The notes beneath the pieces are model-generated. The model was not told where the DNA came from. It ran no database searches and worked only from the letters and a program-made list of their open reading frames with translations. Position numbers and translations under genes: made by a program. Shown here in pieces: positions 13,863-19,881 of a stretch of 48,641 nt of DNA; position 1 is the stretch's first letter; each line of letters opens with the position of its first letter. The DNA is from a virus, in IMG/VR virus record IMGVR_UViG_3300047471_000555, positions 1 to 48,641 of that record, one strand, 5' to 3'.

Positions 13863-14122
13863 CCGACAATATCCAAGCCTTCAATCTCCGCCTTGCCAAA
13901 GAGAAGCGGCGCATTGGCAATGCCAAAGGAACGCTACTGACCAAGGCCGCAATCACCAAGCAGGCCGTGATCAATCTCCGCCTTCGTGACCCTGAGCGAT
14001 TACGCAGAGCAAGACAGGCGGTGAAGCGAGCTATTATAGATTCAGGCAATAAACTGTCCTGGGTCAAATCACGAGATATTGACAATGCCGCCAGGGGCTT
14101 GATTATAGCCGGCGACTACTAG
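13859..14122 (+). CDS. 87-aa basic helical protein, paralogous to part of the 218-aa protein downstream
   Basis: The product is very basic (RLAKEKRRIGNAKGTLLTKA; RLRDPERLRRARQAVKRAII). Its last 40 residues (AVKRAIIDSGNKLSWVKSRD, then IDNAARGLI) match a segment in the centre of the protein at 14513-15169 at about half the positions, so the two share a domain. Nucleic-acid binding is plausible from charge. Confidence 0.7.
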   Translation: MTDNIQAFNLRLAKEKRRIGNAKGTLLTKAAITKQAVINLRLRDPERLRRARQAVKRAIIDSGNKLSWVKSRDIDNAARGLIIAGDY

Positions 14123-14130
14123 CCCAAGTC

Positions 14131-14153
14131 TAAGCCCCTGTGCGAGGGGCTTA
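14131..14153 (+). terminator. Intergenic hairpin with GTGCG loop (copy 1)
   Basis: A perfect 9-bp stem, TAAGCCCCT / AGGGGCTTA, closes the loop GTGCG, starting 8 bases after the preceding stop. No T-run follows, so it is not a standard intrinsic terminator; it could be an RNA-processing or protein-binding hairpin. Related loops occur at 16291-16297 and 24998-25004. Confidence 0.5.
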
Positions 14154-14182
14154 TGCGAGGGCTAAAGCAAGGGTGAAAGCAA

Positions 14183-14356
14183 ATGGACACAAGCACAGAC
14201 AGAGTAGCGACTTTGGGTATTGAATATTTCAACGGTAGTTACAATGTAGTGGATCACATGGGTAAGGTCTACTACACACATCCATACCGAGCTTATTGTG
14301 AGGGATTCATCGCTGGTATGAAATACGCCCAAGATAATATCTTCTCAATCTGGTAG
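14183..14356 (+). CDS. 57-aa early protein
   Basis: This is a short gene between two strong hairpins. The product opens MDTSTDRVATLGIEYFNGSY and contains YTHPYRAYCEGFIAGMKYAQ, a Tyr/Gly-rich helix seen at the end of small phage proteins of unknown function. The upstream site is weak (GGGTGAAAGCAA). Confidence 0.6.
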   Translation: MDTSTDRVATLGIEYFNGSYNVVDHMGKVYYTHPYRAYCEGFIAGMKYAQDNIFSIW

Positions 14357-14364
14357 ATTCAGAT

Positions 14365-14387
14365 TAAGGGGCCACAATGGCCCCTTA
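14365..14387 (+). terminator. Strong intergenic hairpin
   Basis: A perfect 9-bp stem, TAAGGGGCC / GGCCCCTTA, closes the loop ACAAT, 8 bases after a stop codon. The downstream bases (TTCGG) lack a T-run. A second weaker stem follows (AACCCCTA ... TAGGGTT, about 14452-14474). Possibly a terminator or stabilising element before the gene at 14513. Confidence 0.5.
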
Positions 14388-14512
14388 TTCGGACTCTGTC
14401 CGACACCAAAGACCAAGACGGGTAGGTCTATGACCGACAACCTTGGTGGTGTGAACCCCTAAAGACTAGGGTTAAGTGTCGACCATAAAACCCAAGTGAA
14501 AGGAAACTAAGT

Positions 14513-15169
14513 ATGTCTGAGATTACCGTCCAGATCAAGAAGGCTGGGCAGACTATGAGCTTTGACCCTCAAGAGTGGCCTATTGAGATGTATGCGGAGG
14601 CACTGAGGCTCGGGGCAGAGGCTATGCTTAATACTAAACAGTCCAAGGTCAAGACACCAAAGGCTCAGCTGGAGATGACGCCTGAATTGGCCAAGGAAGA
14701 GCGGGATAGTGCGATGAAAATCGCTCAAGCGAACTTGGAGGCCATCATGGCCAATAAGTTCAAGGTTGGCCGCAAAGCTACTGCGGCTAGCAAGGTCAGC
14801 CGCGAGGTCACTACTGAGGCCCTGCGACTGGCTCGCAATACTGTGAAGGATGCCATCAAAGCCGCAGGGGAGAAAATCTCCCATGTCAAGGCGTCCGACA
14901 TTACCAGTGCCGCTAGGGACCTCATTGCCCAGGACCCGGAGTATTTGGTCAAAGCTAAGGAGAATCTTGAAGCCAATGCTCTGAAGCCCAAGCAGAAGTC
15001 CAAGGAAGAGCTCGAGGCTTATGTTGCCAAGCTAGTCGACCCTGCTTTGGTGACGAAGGCCAAAGAGAAGGCCGCTGCTGATAAGGCCAAGTCCGCTGGG
15101 ATCATCTCTTCGACCCAGGCAGGCTTGGTCAAGGGGAGGAAGAAGCCCTCTGAGGCGACGGCACACTAG
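14513..15169 (+). CDS. 218-aa Lys/Ala-rich helical protein
   Basis: AAAGGA lies upstream of the start. The first 55 residues carry a short sheet (MSEITVQIKKAGQTMSFDPQ, WPIEMYAEALRLG). The middle 100-140 region is the domain shared with the 87-aa protein upstream (NTVKDAIKAAGEKISHVKAS). The rest is Lys/Ala/Glu-rich helix ending TQAGLVKGRKKPSEATAH. It may be an abundant nucleoid- or RNA-binding protein, which is an inference from composition. It is followed by a long ORF-free interval. Confidence 0.75.
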   Translation: MSEITVQIKKAGQTMSFDPQEWPIEMYAEALRLGAEAMLNTKQSKVKTPKAQLEMTPELAKEERDSAMKIAQANLEAIMANKFKVGRKATAASKVSREVTTEALRLARNTVKDAIKAAGEKISHVKASDITSAARDLIAQDPEYLVKAKENLEANALKPKQKSKEELEAYVAKLVDPALVTKAKEKAAADKAKSAGIISSTQAGLVKGRKKPSEATAH

Positions 15170-15170
15170 G

Positions 15171-15401
15171 ATTATCTAGGTAGCTAAGTTGGATATGAGG
15201 GCGACAGCCTAACAGCCACACCTAGATGATATGGAAGCAACACTAGCAATGAGCACGCACTGATCCATACCAATCATCGAAGCTCAGGATAGTGTTGAAC
15301 ACTGAGGGAAGCTACGAAGAAGCCAAATGTTGGAATGATCTCTAGCTGACTAATAATCAGCCGGAACTATAAGTCTAACAATGGCCGATCTAGCTTCCCT
15401 C
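15171..15401 (+). ncRNA. Candidate structured RNA: three tandem nested stem-loops
   Basis: Within an ORF-free interval (15170-15477) three elements follow each other at 6-7 nt spacing. Element 1 (15171-15230, 60 nt) has an 11-pair outer stem around ATCTAGGT / ACCTAGAT. Element 2 (15238-15297, 60 nt) has outer stem CAACACTA / TAGTGTTG and nested GAGC/GCTC and TGAT/ATCA pairs. Element 3 (15304-15401, 98 nt) has the 11-bp stem GAGGGAAGCTA / TAGCTTCCCTC enclosing hairpins CCAA-ATG-TTGG and GCTGA/TCAGC. No tRNA T-loop is present. Whether it is a small RNA, a leader for the next gene or a DNA element is unknown. Confidence 0.5.
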
Positions 15402-15477
15402 TCTTTCCCGCAACAGACAATGGCGAGTGGGATGCACTATCAACCCGAGGGCCATTGTAATCGGAGACAAAGCCCAA

Positions 15478-16272
15478 ATGACACACGTTAATGTAAGGGA
15501 AGTCTTGGAGAGCTTGACGCTTGCCAAGGAAGCCTATGACGCCGTGCCTGATATGCGACGGCAGATTGATGATCTCCAGGCCGCGGTGGCGAGTAAGGAT
15601 CGGCTCTTGTCACAGACCAATGCCAATCTTCAAGAAATCATCCAAGGCAAGGCCAACGTCGAGGCCAAGCTCAAGGAGGTAGAGTCTGAAAGAGACGCAT
15701 ATGGCTTTCGGGCCATTGATGCAGAAGAGAAGCTGGAGAAGGTATTTGGGGTTGTTAGGCCGGCGACTCCTCCTATTCAGCCTCAGGTGAGCGAAGTGGG
15801 TCAGAGTGCCACGGACCCTACTATGTCTTCAGTGGAGCAGCCACTGGAAAGTGGGACCTTAGTAGACCCTATTAAGGGCCAGAGTGCCGTCCCTTCTTTC
15901 CAAGAGCCTTTGACTACTACTGGCACGACGGCCAGTATCGACGATATTAAGGGTCAGAGTGTAACGGACCCTACGAAGGCTGGCCTTGGCGTTACTGAGC
16001 CAATGGTTAATCCCACTCAGGATTGGGGTCAGAGTGCATCCCACCCTACTGCTCAAACTGCATTCGTCCAGAGTGGTGTCAATACTTCAGACGTTGCGAA
16101 AAGCAGCGATCAGTCCTTCACTACTCAATCTGATCACGGCGATGAAAGCCACGCCGTGATTGACAAGCCTTACCTTGGCCATCCGAGTTGGGAAAAGCCC
16201 CACGATATGAACTGGAATGAATGGGAAGCCAAGGGCGGCACCGTCCCAGGGTGGATGAAGTCGGCTCACTAA
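15478..16272 (+). CDS. 264-aa coiled-coil protein with GQS repeats
   Basis: ATG 15478 is preceded by GGAGACAAAGCCCAA, the early start box; an upstream in-frame Met at 15427 is less likely. Residues 1-100 are a coiled coil (AVASKDRLLSQTNANLQEII). The middle is a Pro/Thr/Ser linker with four degenerate repeats containing GQSATDPT, GQSAVPSF, GQSVTDPT and GQSASHPT. The C-terminus (MNWNEWEAKGGTVPGWMKSA) is a short Trp motif common at the end of phage proteins. Function is unknown. Confidence 0.75.
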   Translation: MTHVNVREVLESLTLAKEAYDAVPDMRRQIDDLQAAVASKDRLLSQTNANLQEIIQGKANVEAKLKEVESERDAYGFRAIDAEEKLEKVFGVVRPATPPIQPQVSEVGQSATDPTMSSVEQPLESGTLVDPIKGQSAVPSFQEPLTTTGTTASIDDIKGQSVTDPTKAGLGVTEPMVNPTQDWGQSASHPTAQTAFVQSGVNTSDVAKSSDQSFTTQSDHGDESHAVIDKPYLGHPSWEKPHDMNWNEWEAKGGTVPGWMKSAH

Positions 16273-16317
16273 GCACAATCCAAGGGGCGAGTGCGATTCG
16301 CCCCTTGAGTGGTGCTT
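16271..16317 (+). terminator. Extended hairpin with GTGCGAT loop (copy 2)
   Basis: CAAGGGGCGA / TCGCCCCTTG forms a perfect 10-bp stem around GTGCGAT. It is extended by AAGCAC / GTGCTT across a 4x4 internal loop. It starts at the stop codon of the preceding gene. No T-run follows. The loop matches those at 14140 and 24998. Confidence 0.55.
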
Positions 16318-16332
16318 AACAGAGGCAAAGCC

Positions 16333-16593
16333 ATGCAAATACTCTTGATCTGGGAAGAAGTCCCTGAGAAGATTTGGTGGGTGGCACTAGACGAAGATAG
16401 CGAGATTGGAAAGCTCGCCCTACAATGCAGCGGTAAGTATATCAACGCTGGGGAATATGCCGATACCGACCCAATCATGAAGCTAAATGAGCTTATCAAT
16501 GCTGATTACAACTATCTCAGTCTACAGCAATGTGGCGACAGTGTTATAACTGGCCCATTCTCCAAGGTCGTTGTCTGTGGCTTTGTGATGTGA
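16333..16593 (+). CDS. 86-aa small phage protein
   Basis: ATG 16333 follows GAGGCAAAGCC. The product opens MQILLIWEEVPEKIWWVALD, is acidic, and ends TGPFSKVVVCGFVM. This single beta-alpha-beta layout (LLIWEEVPE ... ITGPF..V) resembles small phage proteins of unknown function seen in several podoviruses and siphoviruses. No activity can be assigned. Confidence 0.7.
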   Translation: MQILLIWEEVPEKIWWVALDEDSEIGKLALQCSGKYINAGEYADTDPIMKLNELINADYNYLSLQQCGDSVITGPFSKVVVCGFVM

Positions 16594-16603
16594 AGGAAAG
16601 ATC

Positions 16604-16735
16604 ATGGCCAAGAACTCCCCCAAGCTCACCTCTAGAGCCGATCGCCGCAATGATTGGCGAGAGCAGCGCAGGCTACATAAGGCCAAGCTCGCCTGGAAGC
16701 CAGAGCCGATTAAGCGAAAGGCAAAGACGCCATGA
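16604..16735 (+). CDS. 43-aa highly basic protein
   Basis: GAAGGAAAG precedes ATG 16604. About 40 percent of the product is Lys or Arg (SRADRRNDWREQRRLHKAKL). It ends in an ATGA overlap. A nucleic-acid-binding or host-interaction role is possible, but nothing specific is recognised. Confidence 0.55.
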   Translation: MAKNSPKLTSRADRRNDWREQRRLHKAKLAWKPEPIKRKAKTP

Positions 16736-16884
16736 CCTGGGAAAGAATGGACGATATAACATTCACTGTTCATATCAAATACACAGTTGTTTGGTATTTG
16801 GGAGGTGCGCAATGTAATCTTGTCCCTTGGTGGAATTCGCCAAGCCGCTCAACACGCAAATTCTACTGGGAGCCAGATCAATGA
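16732..16884 (+). CDS. 50-aa early protein
   Basis: The product opens MTWERMDDITFTVHIKYTVV and is Trp/Tyr-rich. It is coupled at both ends by ATGA overlaps. The stop lies inside the repeated word GATCAATGACGGCTAA that starts the next gene. No family was recognised. Confidence 0.5.
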   Translation: MTWERMDDITFTVHIKYTVVWYLGGAQCNLVPWWNSPSRSTRKFYWEPDQ

Positions 16885-17078
16885 CGGCTAAACTCGCCCC
16901 ATCCATCCCCAATAACTACACTCGCTTCCTTTCCATCGGCCCAGGTGGGCGGAAATGCACTTGTTGCTTCCCTGGTCCTAGAACCAAAGACAGGCGAGCA
17001 CAATACCGCTCTGCCAAGCGACGCTATCGTTGCGAGATTCGCAAACTCATCTGTGAGGAGATGATCAATGACGGCTAA
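16881..17078 (+). CDS. 65-aa basic Cys-containing protein starting MTAKLA
   Basis: The product begins MTAKLAPSIP, has KCTCCF near its centre and a basic helix (RTKDRRAQYRSAKRRYRCEI). The closely spaced Cys residues and basic helix suggest a small nucleic-acid-binding protein, unproven. Its last 22 bases and the beginning of the next gene repeat its own start region. Confidence 0.6.
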   Translation: MTAKLAPSIPNNYTRFLSIGPGGRKCTCCFPGPRTKDRRAQYRSAKRRYRCEIRKLICEEMINDG

Positions 17079-17355
17079 GCTCGCCTCCCCCGATGCTGAG
17101 GGCTACTATGCCAAGCCAAATAATCCATTGGTTATGTGGACAGATGGAAGGTGGATTTATATAGAGCTTCCCTCCAAGACCACGCCATGTATCATGAAAT
17201 ACGCTCTCCACGAGGGCGGGCTGTGGAAAGCCCTGAACACCCTCCGCAAGCATAGCTATGAATTCACGGGCGAGACAGTCAAGGTCATAGCAATGACCAA
17301 TCCTAAAATCGCCCATGCCATGAAAATCTTGAAGGATAGGGGGACACTTCGATGA
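17068..17355 (+). CDS. 95-aa early protein starting MTAKLA
   Basis: The start lies in the second copy of GATCAATGACGGCTAA, overlapping the previous gene by 11 nt. The product begins MTAKLASPDA, then has NPLVMWTDGRWIYIELPSKT and KALNTLRKHSYEFTGE. No family was recognised. The identical first six residues as the preceding gene come from duplicated start DNA rather than homology along the whole length. Confidence 0.68.
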   Translation: MTAKLASPDAEGYYAKPNNPLVMWTDGRWIYIELPSKTTPCIMKYALHEGGLWKALNTLRKHSYEFTGETVKVIAMTNPKIAHAMKILKDRGTLR

Positions 17356-17435
17356 GCTGCGATATCATAACCATCATATCCGCCATCATCGGTGCCATTG
17401 TAGGAAGCGCCCTTGCTTTCAGATACTATCCATGA
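17352..17435 (+). CDS. 27-aa membrane microprotein
   Basis: The ATG overlaps the upstream stop, and the stop overlaps the downstream start, both as ATGA. Almost the whole product is one hydrophobic segment with small-residue spacing (IISAIIGAIVGSALAF) and a short Arg/Tyr tail. It should insert in the inner membrane; a role in membrane stress, exclusion or lysis control is speculative. Confidence 0.5.
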   Translation: MSCDIITIISAIIGAIVGSALAFRYYP

Positions 17436-17707
17436 CCCTAGAGTCCCTCCTATCCGAACTCACTCTTGGCTGGCGACTCCGATACCTCACACAAGAACGA
17501 TCCTACTGGGCAGCTATGCTATGGCACTACAATGGCCTCGTCACGCCTAGGGCCACTGGCCTGTCCGCCTGTGAGGCGCTCGCCAATGCCCTCAGCTCCA
17601 TCGCCGATGCCGCGCCCGACGTTTACAACTATTCCGTCCAACCTGCGACGGTCAACCTGCGACAAATGCTGGGGATTGTCCCGAAGGATTTTGTGAAACG
17701 GTTCTAA
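17432..17707 (+). CDS. 91-aa small phage protein ending FVKRF
   Basis: This is a helical protein (MTLESLLSELTLGWRLRYLT; WAAMLWHYNGLVTPRATGLS; EALANALSSIADAAP) with the compact layout of small phage proteins of unknown function. The last five residues, FVKRF, are shared with the protein at 22321-22521. It is coupled to the membrane microprotein upstream and directly precedes the PEP-CTERM gene. Confidence 0.68.
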   Translation: MTLESLLSELTLGWRLRYLTQERSYWAAMLWHYNGLVTPRATGLSACEALANALSSIADAAPDVYNYSVQPATVNLRQMLGIVPKDFVKRF

Positions 17708-17708
17708 C

Positions 17709-18113
17709 ATGATCATCACCCTCAACCTAGTCAATGACTTTGATCAATGGATCGACCTTGGTCAGCCAGTAACTATATTCCCTGGCGACACCCTCTCCGC
17801 CACTGTCACCTGGACGATGCCAGTTGAGCTTAAGCTCATTCCTAATGTTTATATATTCACCCCCTACGATCCACCAGGGTTTAACAATGGCTTCGACCAT
17901 TTCCATCAATTCGCTCAGTGGCGATTAATCGGCCATCAATCCATTGGTTTGGATTTCTCCCTTGCCTACAATGGCCCCAATTTCATTGACGACGGCCGAG
18001 TCTTCCAAACCATTCCCTGGGGAGTCGGAGCTGTCCCCGAACCTGCGACTTGGGCGCTGATGCTCCTTGGCTTCGCTCTCATCGGCAGGCGAATCAGAAA
18101 GGCAATCATATGA
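17709..18113 (+). CDS. PEP-CTERM-tailed protein without signal peptide
   Basis: This is a 134-aa product. The last 27 residues are a textbook PEP-CTERM sorting signal: VPEP at 109-112, a hydrophobic span (ATWALMLLGFALIG) and a basic end (RRIRK). The preceding 105 residues are beta-rich (DTLSATVTWTMPVELKLIPN; GFDHFHQFAQWRL; SIGLDFSLAYNGP). In bacteria such tails are processed by exosortase on proteins exported by Sec. Here no N-terminal signal peptide exists, and the start lies one base after the previous stop, so none can be added. It probably derives from a host surface protein. Function in the phage is unknown. Confidence 0.85.
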   Translation: MIITLNLVNDFDQWIDLGQPVTIFPGDTLSATVTWTMPVELKLIPNVYIFTPYDPPGFNNGFDHFHQFAQWRLIGHQSIGLDFSLAYNGPNFIDDGRVFQTIPWGVGAVPEPATWALMLLGFALIGRRIRKAII

Positions 18114-18397
18114 AAAAGCTATTAAGAAAATGGCTGGGGATTGATGATACCATCACTTATCTCGACAGCCTATCAATCACAGTCTCACAACAACACGCCA
18201 ACACGCGCGATGCGATTGCAATTCATAATCGCGCCCTCGGTCGATTAATCGCTCGCATTGATCCGATGTTCTTCGCTGAGGACAACCTGCTAAGTTCAGA
18301 TGAATATAAGAAACGTCGTGCCGAGTCAGATGAGCTTGGGGATAAAGCCATAGCTCGGATCATTGCCGAACACAAAGCCCAGAAACCATACGGATGA
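18110..18397 (+). CDS. 95-aa helical early protein
   Basis: ATG 18110 overlaps the PEP-CTERM gene stop. The product opens MKKLLRKWLGIDDTITYLDS and then forms an amphipathic, probably coiled, helix (QHANTRDAIAIHNRALGRLI). The short basic beginning is not hydrophobic enough for a signal peptide. Function is unknown. Confidence 0.65.
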   Translation: MKKLLRKWLGIDDTITYLDSLSITVSQQHANTRDAIAIHNRALGRLIARIDPMFFAEDNLLSSDEYKKRRAESDELGDKAIARIIAEHKAQKPYG

Positions 18398-18891
18398 ATC
18401 ATATGAACGACATCGCCACAATCGAACGGGCCTTGAAGGACGCTGACCTGGGAATTGAATGGCTTGCAAAGGGAGGGCCGTTTATGCAAAAGGAAGTGGC
18501 CAGCTTGCATGATCAAATAACCGCGGCCCTCATGCTCCTTCGTCAAATCCCCGGCCAACATTCCCCCACCACCGCAGCGCGCCAGGGTTTCCAGGCCCTT
18601 CAGAACGCCCTCCACCAATACGAGGCGATTGGACCTGCGAAGATGGAGCGGAAGGATCTAAACCTTATCCGCGACGCCGTGCCTTCTCATGGTCCTGGCC
18701 ACGACGCCGCTAATCTTCAGGTCAAACGTGAAGGTGAAGCCTGGGACGCAGGCGCAGAGGCGATGCGGGAGGAAGTGGCGCTGCGCATCATTCGGGACAG
18801 AGATCTATTGCCTGATGATCGCATCTTCGATGATCCGGTGCGGCAGGCTATCGAAGTCCGCGCCCTCCCTCTCCCCCGGAGGCCGGCATGA
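18394..18891 (+). CDS. 165-aa early protein
   Basis: The first half is helical (ATIERALKDADLGIEWLAKG; DQITAALMLLRQIPGQHSPT). The second half (EAWDAGAEAMREEVALRIIR, then AIEVRALPLP) follows a pattern common in phage proteins of unknown function, where a helix-rich segment ends in RALPLP. GC content rises from here to about 19330. Coupled at both ends by ATGA. Confidence 0.65.
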   Translation: MNHMNDIATIERALKDADLGIEWLAKGGPFMQKEVASLHDQITAALMLLRQIPGQHSPTTAARQGFQALQNALHQYEAIGPAKMERKDLNLIRDAVPSHGPGHDAANLQVKREGEAWDAGAEAMREEVALRIIRDRDLLPDDRIFDDPVRQAIEVRALPLPRRPA

Positions 18892-19109
18892 GCGAGCGCA
18901 GGAGACACACCGGCCGGCCGGACTACTGCCCGGACGATCTGCGCGAAGACGAGATTTGCCCGGCTTGCGGCGCGTCGGTCGAGAACCTACTCGCTTGTAA
19001 CGCTCGCTTCAATGGGCGGCGCGGGCGCCCACTCTTGGAATTCGTTCTCGTCGACAAGCAGACTGGCGAAGTCATCGCCAAACAAACAGTTCTTAGGAGA
19101 CGCGCATGA
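18888..19109 (+). CDS. 73-aa Cys-containing protein in GC-rich patch
   Basis: The product has YCPDDLREDEICPACGASVE with a CPAC knuckle and further Cys near residue 37, then a basic/beta tail (LLEFVLVDKQTGEVIAKQ). It could be an incomplete zinc ribbon. The local GC content is visibly higher than in neighbouring genes, suggesting a different origin. Confidence 0.6.
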   Translation: MSERRRHTGRPDYCPDDLREDEICPACGASVENLLACNARFNGRRGRPLLEFVLVDKQTGEVIAKQTVLRRRA

Positions 19110-19333
19110 CGGCTCCCACAGAGCGAGAGGCGATTACGCGGATCATCGCCCGCACCGTTGTGCAGGACAAGCCTTTTGTCGACCACATCATCGCCGCCGA
19201 CCGCATCATCGCCGAGCACATCGCACCGCTCCGAGACCGCGCCTCTACGCTCGAAGCCGCCATTAAACGCTGGCTAGAGTCTCCAAATACCGAATCCTTC
19301 AACGCTCTCAAGAGGCTAGTAAATCATGAGTGA
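19106..19333 (+). CDS. 75-aa helical early protein
   Basis: The product opens MTAPTEREAITRIIARTVVQ and has repeated Ile/Ala helices (HIIAADRIIAEHIAPLRDRA). Overlaps the next gene by 8 nt. The REAITRIIA ... AADRIIA pattern is common in small phage proteins; no activity is known. Confidence 0.62.
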   Translation: MTAPTEREAITRIIARTVVQDKPFVDHIIAADRIIAEHIAPLRDRASTLEAAIKRWLESPNTESFNALKRLVNHE

Positions 19334-19562
19334 AATGATCCCCACCTTCGGCGGCCACGCCTCTCGGTCTGAAACCTTCGCCAAGCTCCTCCATCACATT
19401 CGCGAAGCCCAATCCCTTGCCGCGGTGATGGGACACCTGCATAACACCGAGGGCAACGACGCAGATCGCCTCCACGCCAAGGGCTGGCTCGGGATGTCGG
19501 AGATGTTCAACCTAATCGCTCATCAGGTGACAATGCTCGCTCAAGGGAAGTTACTTCAGTAA
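19326..19562 (+). CDS. 78-aa helical early protein, last of first early block
   Basis: The product opens MSEMIPTFGGHASRSETFAK and has a helical, His-containing core (LLHHIREAQSLAAVMGHLHN). It is followed within two bases by a hairpin and then a promoter, so it ends the first rightward block. Function is unknown. Confidence 0.65.
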   Translation: MSEMIPTFGGHASRSETFAKLLHHIREAQSLAAVMGHLHNTEGNDADRLHAKGWLGMSEMFNLIAHQVTMLAQGKLLQ

Positions 19563-19563
19563 T

Positions 19564-19590
19564 TTCTCATTCCGATGAGAAGTTTCTTGA
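19564..19590 (+). terminator. Short hairpin after first early block
   Basis: TTCTCAT-TCCG-ATGAGAA is a 7-bp stem with a four-base loop, followed by GTTTCTTGA. It begins two bases after the stop at 19562. It is AT-rich for a terminator and the T-tract is broken, so it is a weak terminator or a regulatory hairpin. Confidence 0.45.
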
Positions 19591-19615
19591 TTTCCCGACA
19601 AAAGTCTGCTATACT
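19587..19615 (+). promoter_or_regulatory. Putative middle promoter for the replication block
   Basis: TTGATT (19587-19592) is followed by exactly 17 bp and TATACT (19610-19615), a good sigma70-type pair. The next gene starts at 19639 behind GGAGAAAGCCCA. It would drive the coiled-coil and helicase genes and the replication genes beyond. Confidence 0.65.
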
Positions 19616-19638
19616 GTCTAGACAATGGAGAAAGCCCA

Positions 19639-19881
19639 ATGAAACGAGAATCCGCCGCAGAGACGGCCCTGAGGCGACAGGTCAAGATCCTCCGTGAGAA
19701 GCAAACCGAACTCACTCAAGCCAGGGATGAAATCCAAACTAAGATTAACGTTCTCGCCGAAATGATTGGTCAGTTTCTTCTAGAGATCGATCATTCCAAA
19801 GCCCTAAGGGAGAAAGCCAATGAAGCCCGAAAGCCCAACAATATCCCACGCGCCTACCAGCGAGCAGCAGGCGATTCTTGA
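19639..19881 (+). CDS. 80-aa coiled-coil protein overlapping the helicase start
   Basis: The product is mostly a charged coiled coil (RRQVKILREKQTELTQARDE, then a DEIQTKINVLAEMIGQ region). It overlaps the helicase gene by 62 nt, unusual here because most overlaps are 4 nt. It is probably a small accessory to the helicase; this is inferred from coupling. Confidence 0.68.
   Translation: MKRESAAETALRRQVKILREKQTELTQARDEIQTKINVLAEMIGQFLLEIDHSKALREKANEARKPNNIPRAYQRAAGDS

Noticed and set aside
15171-15401. Possible tRNA cluster
   Set aside because: The stems are 8-11 bp and no T-loop, anticodon arm of normal length or 3' acceptor pattern could be placed.
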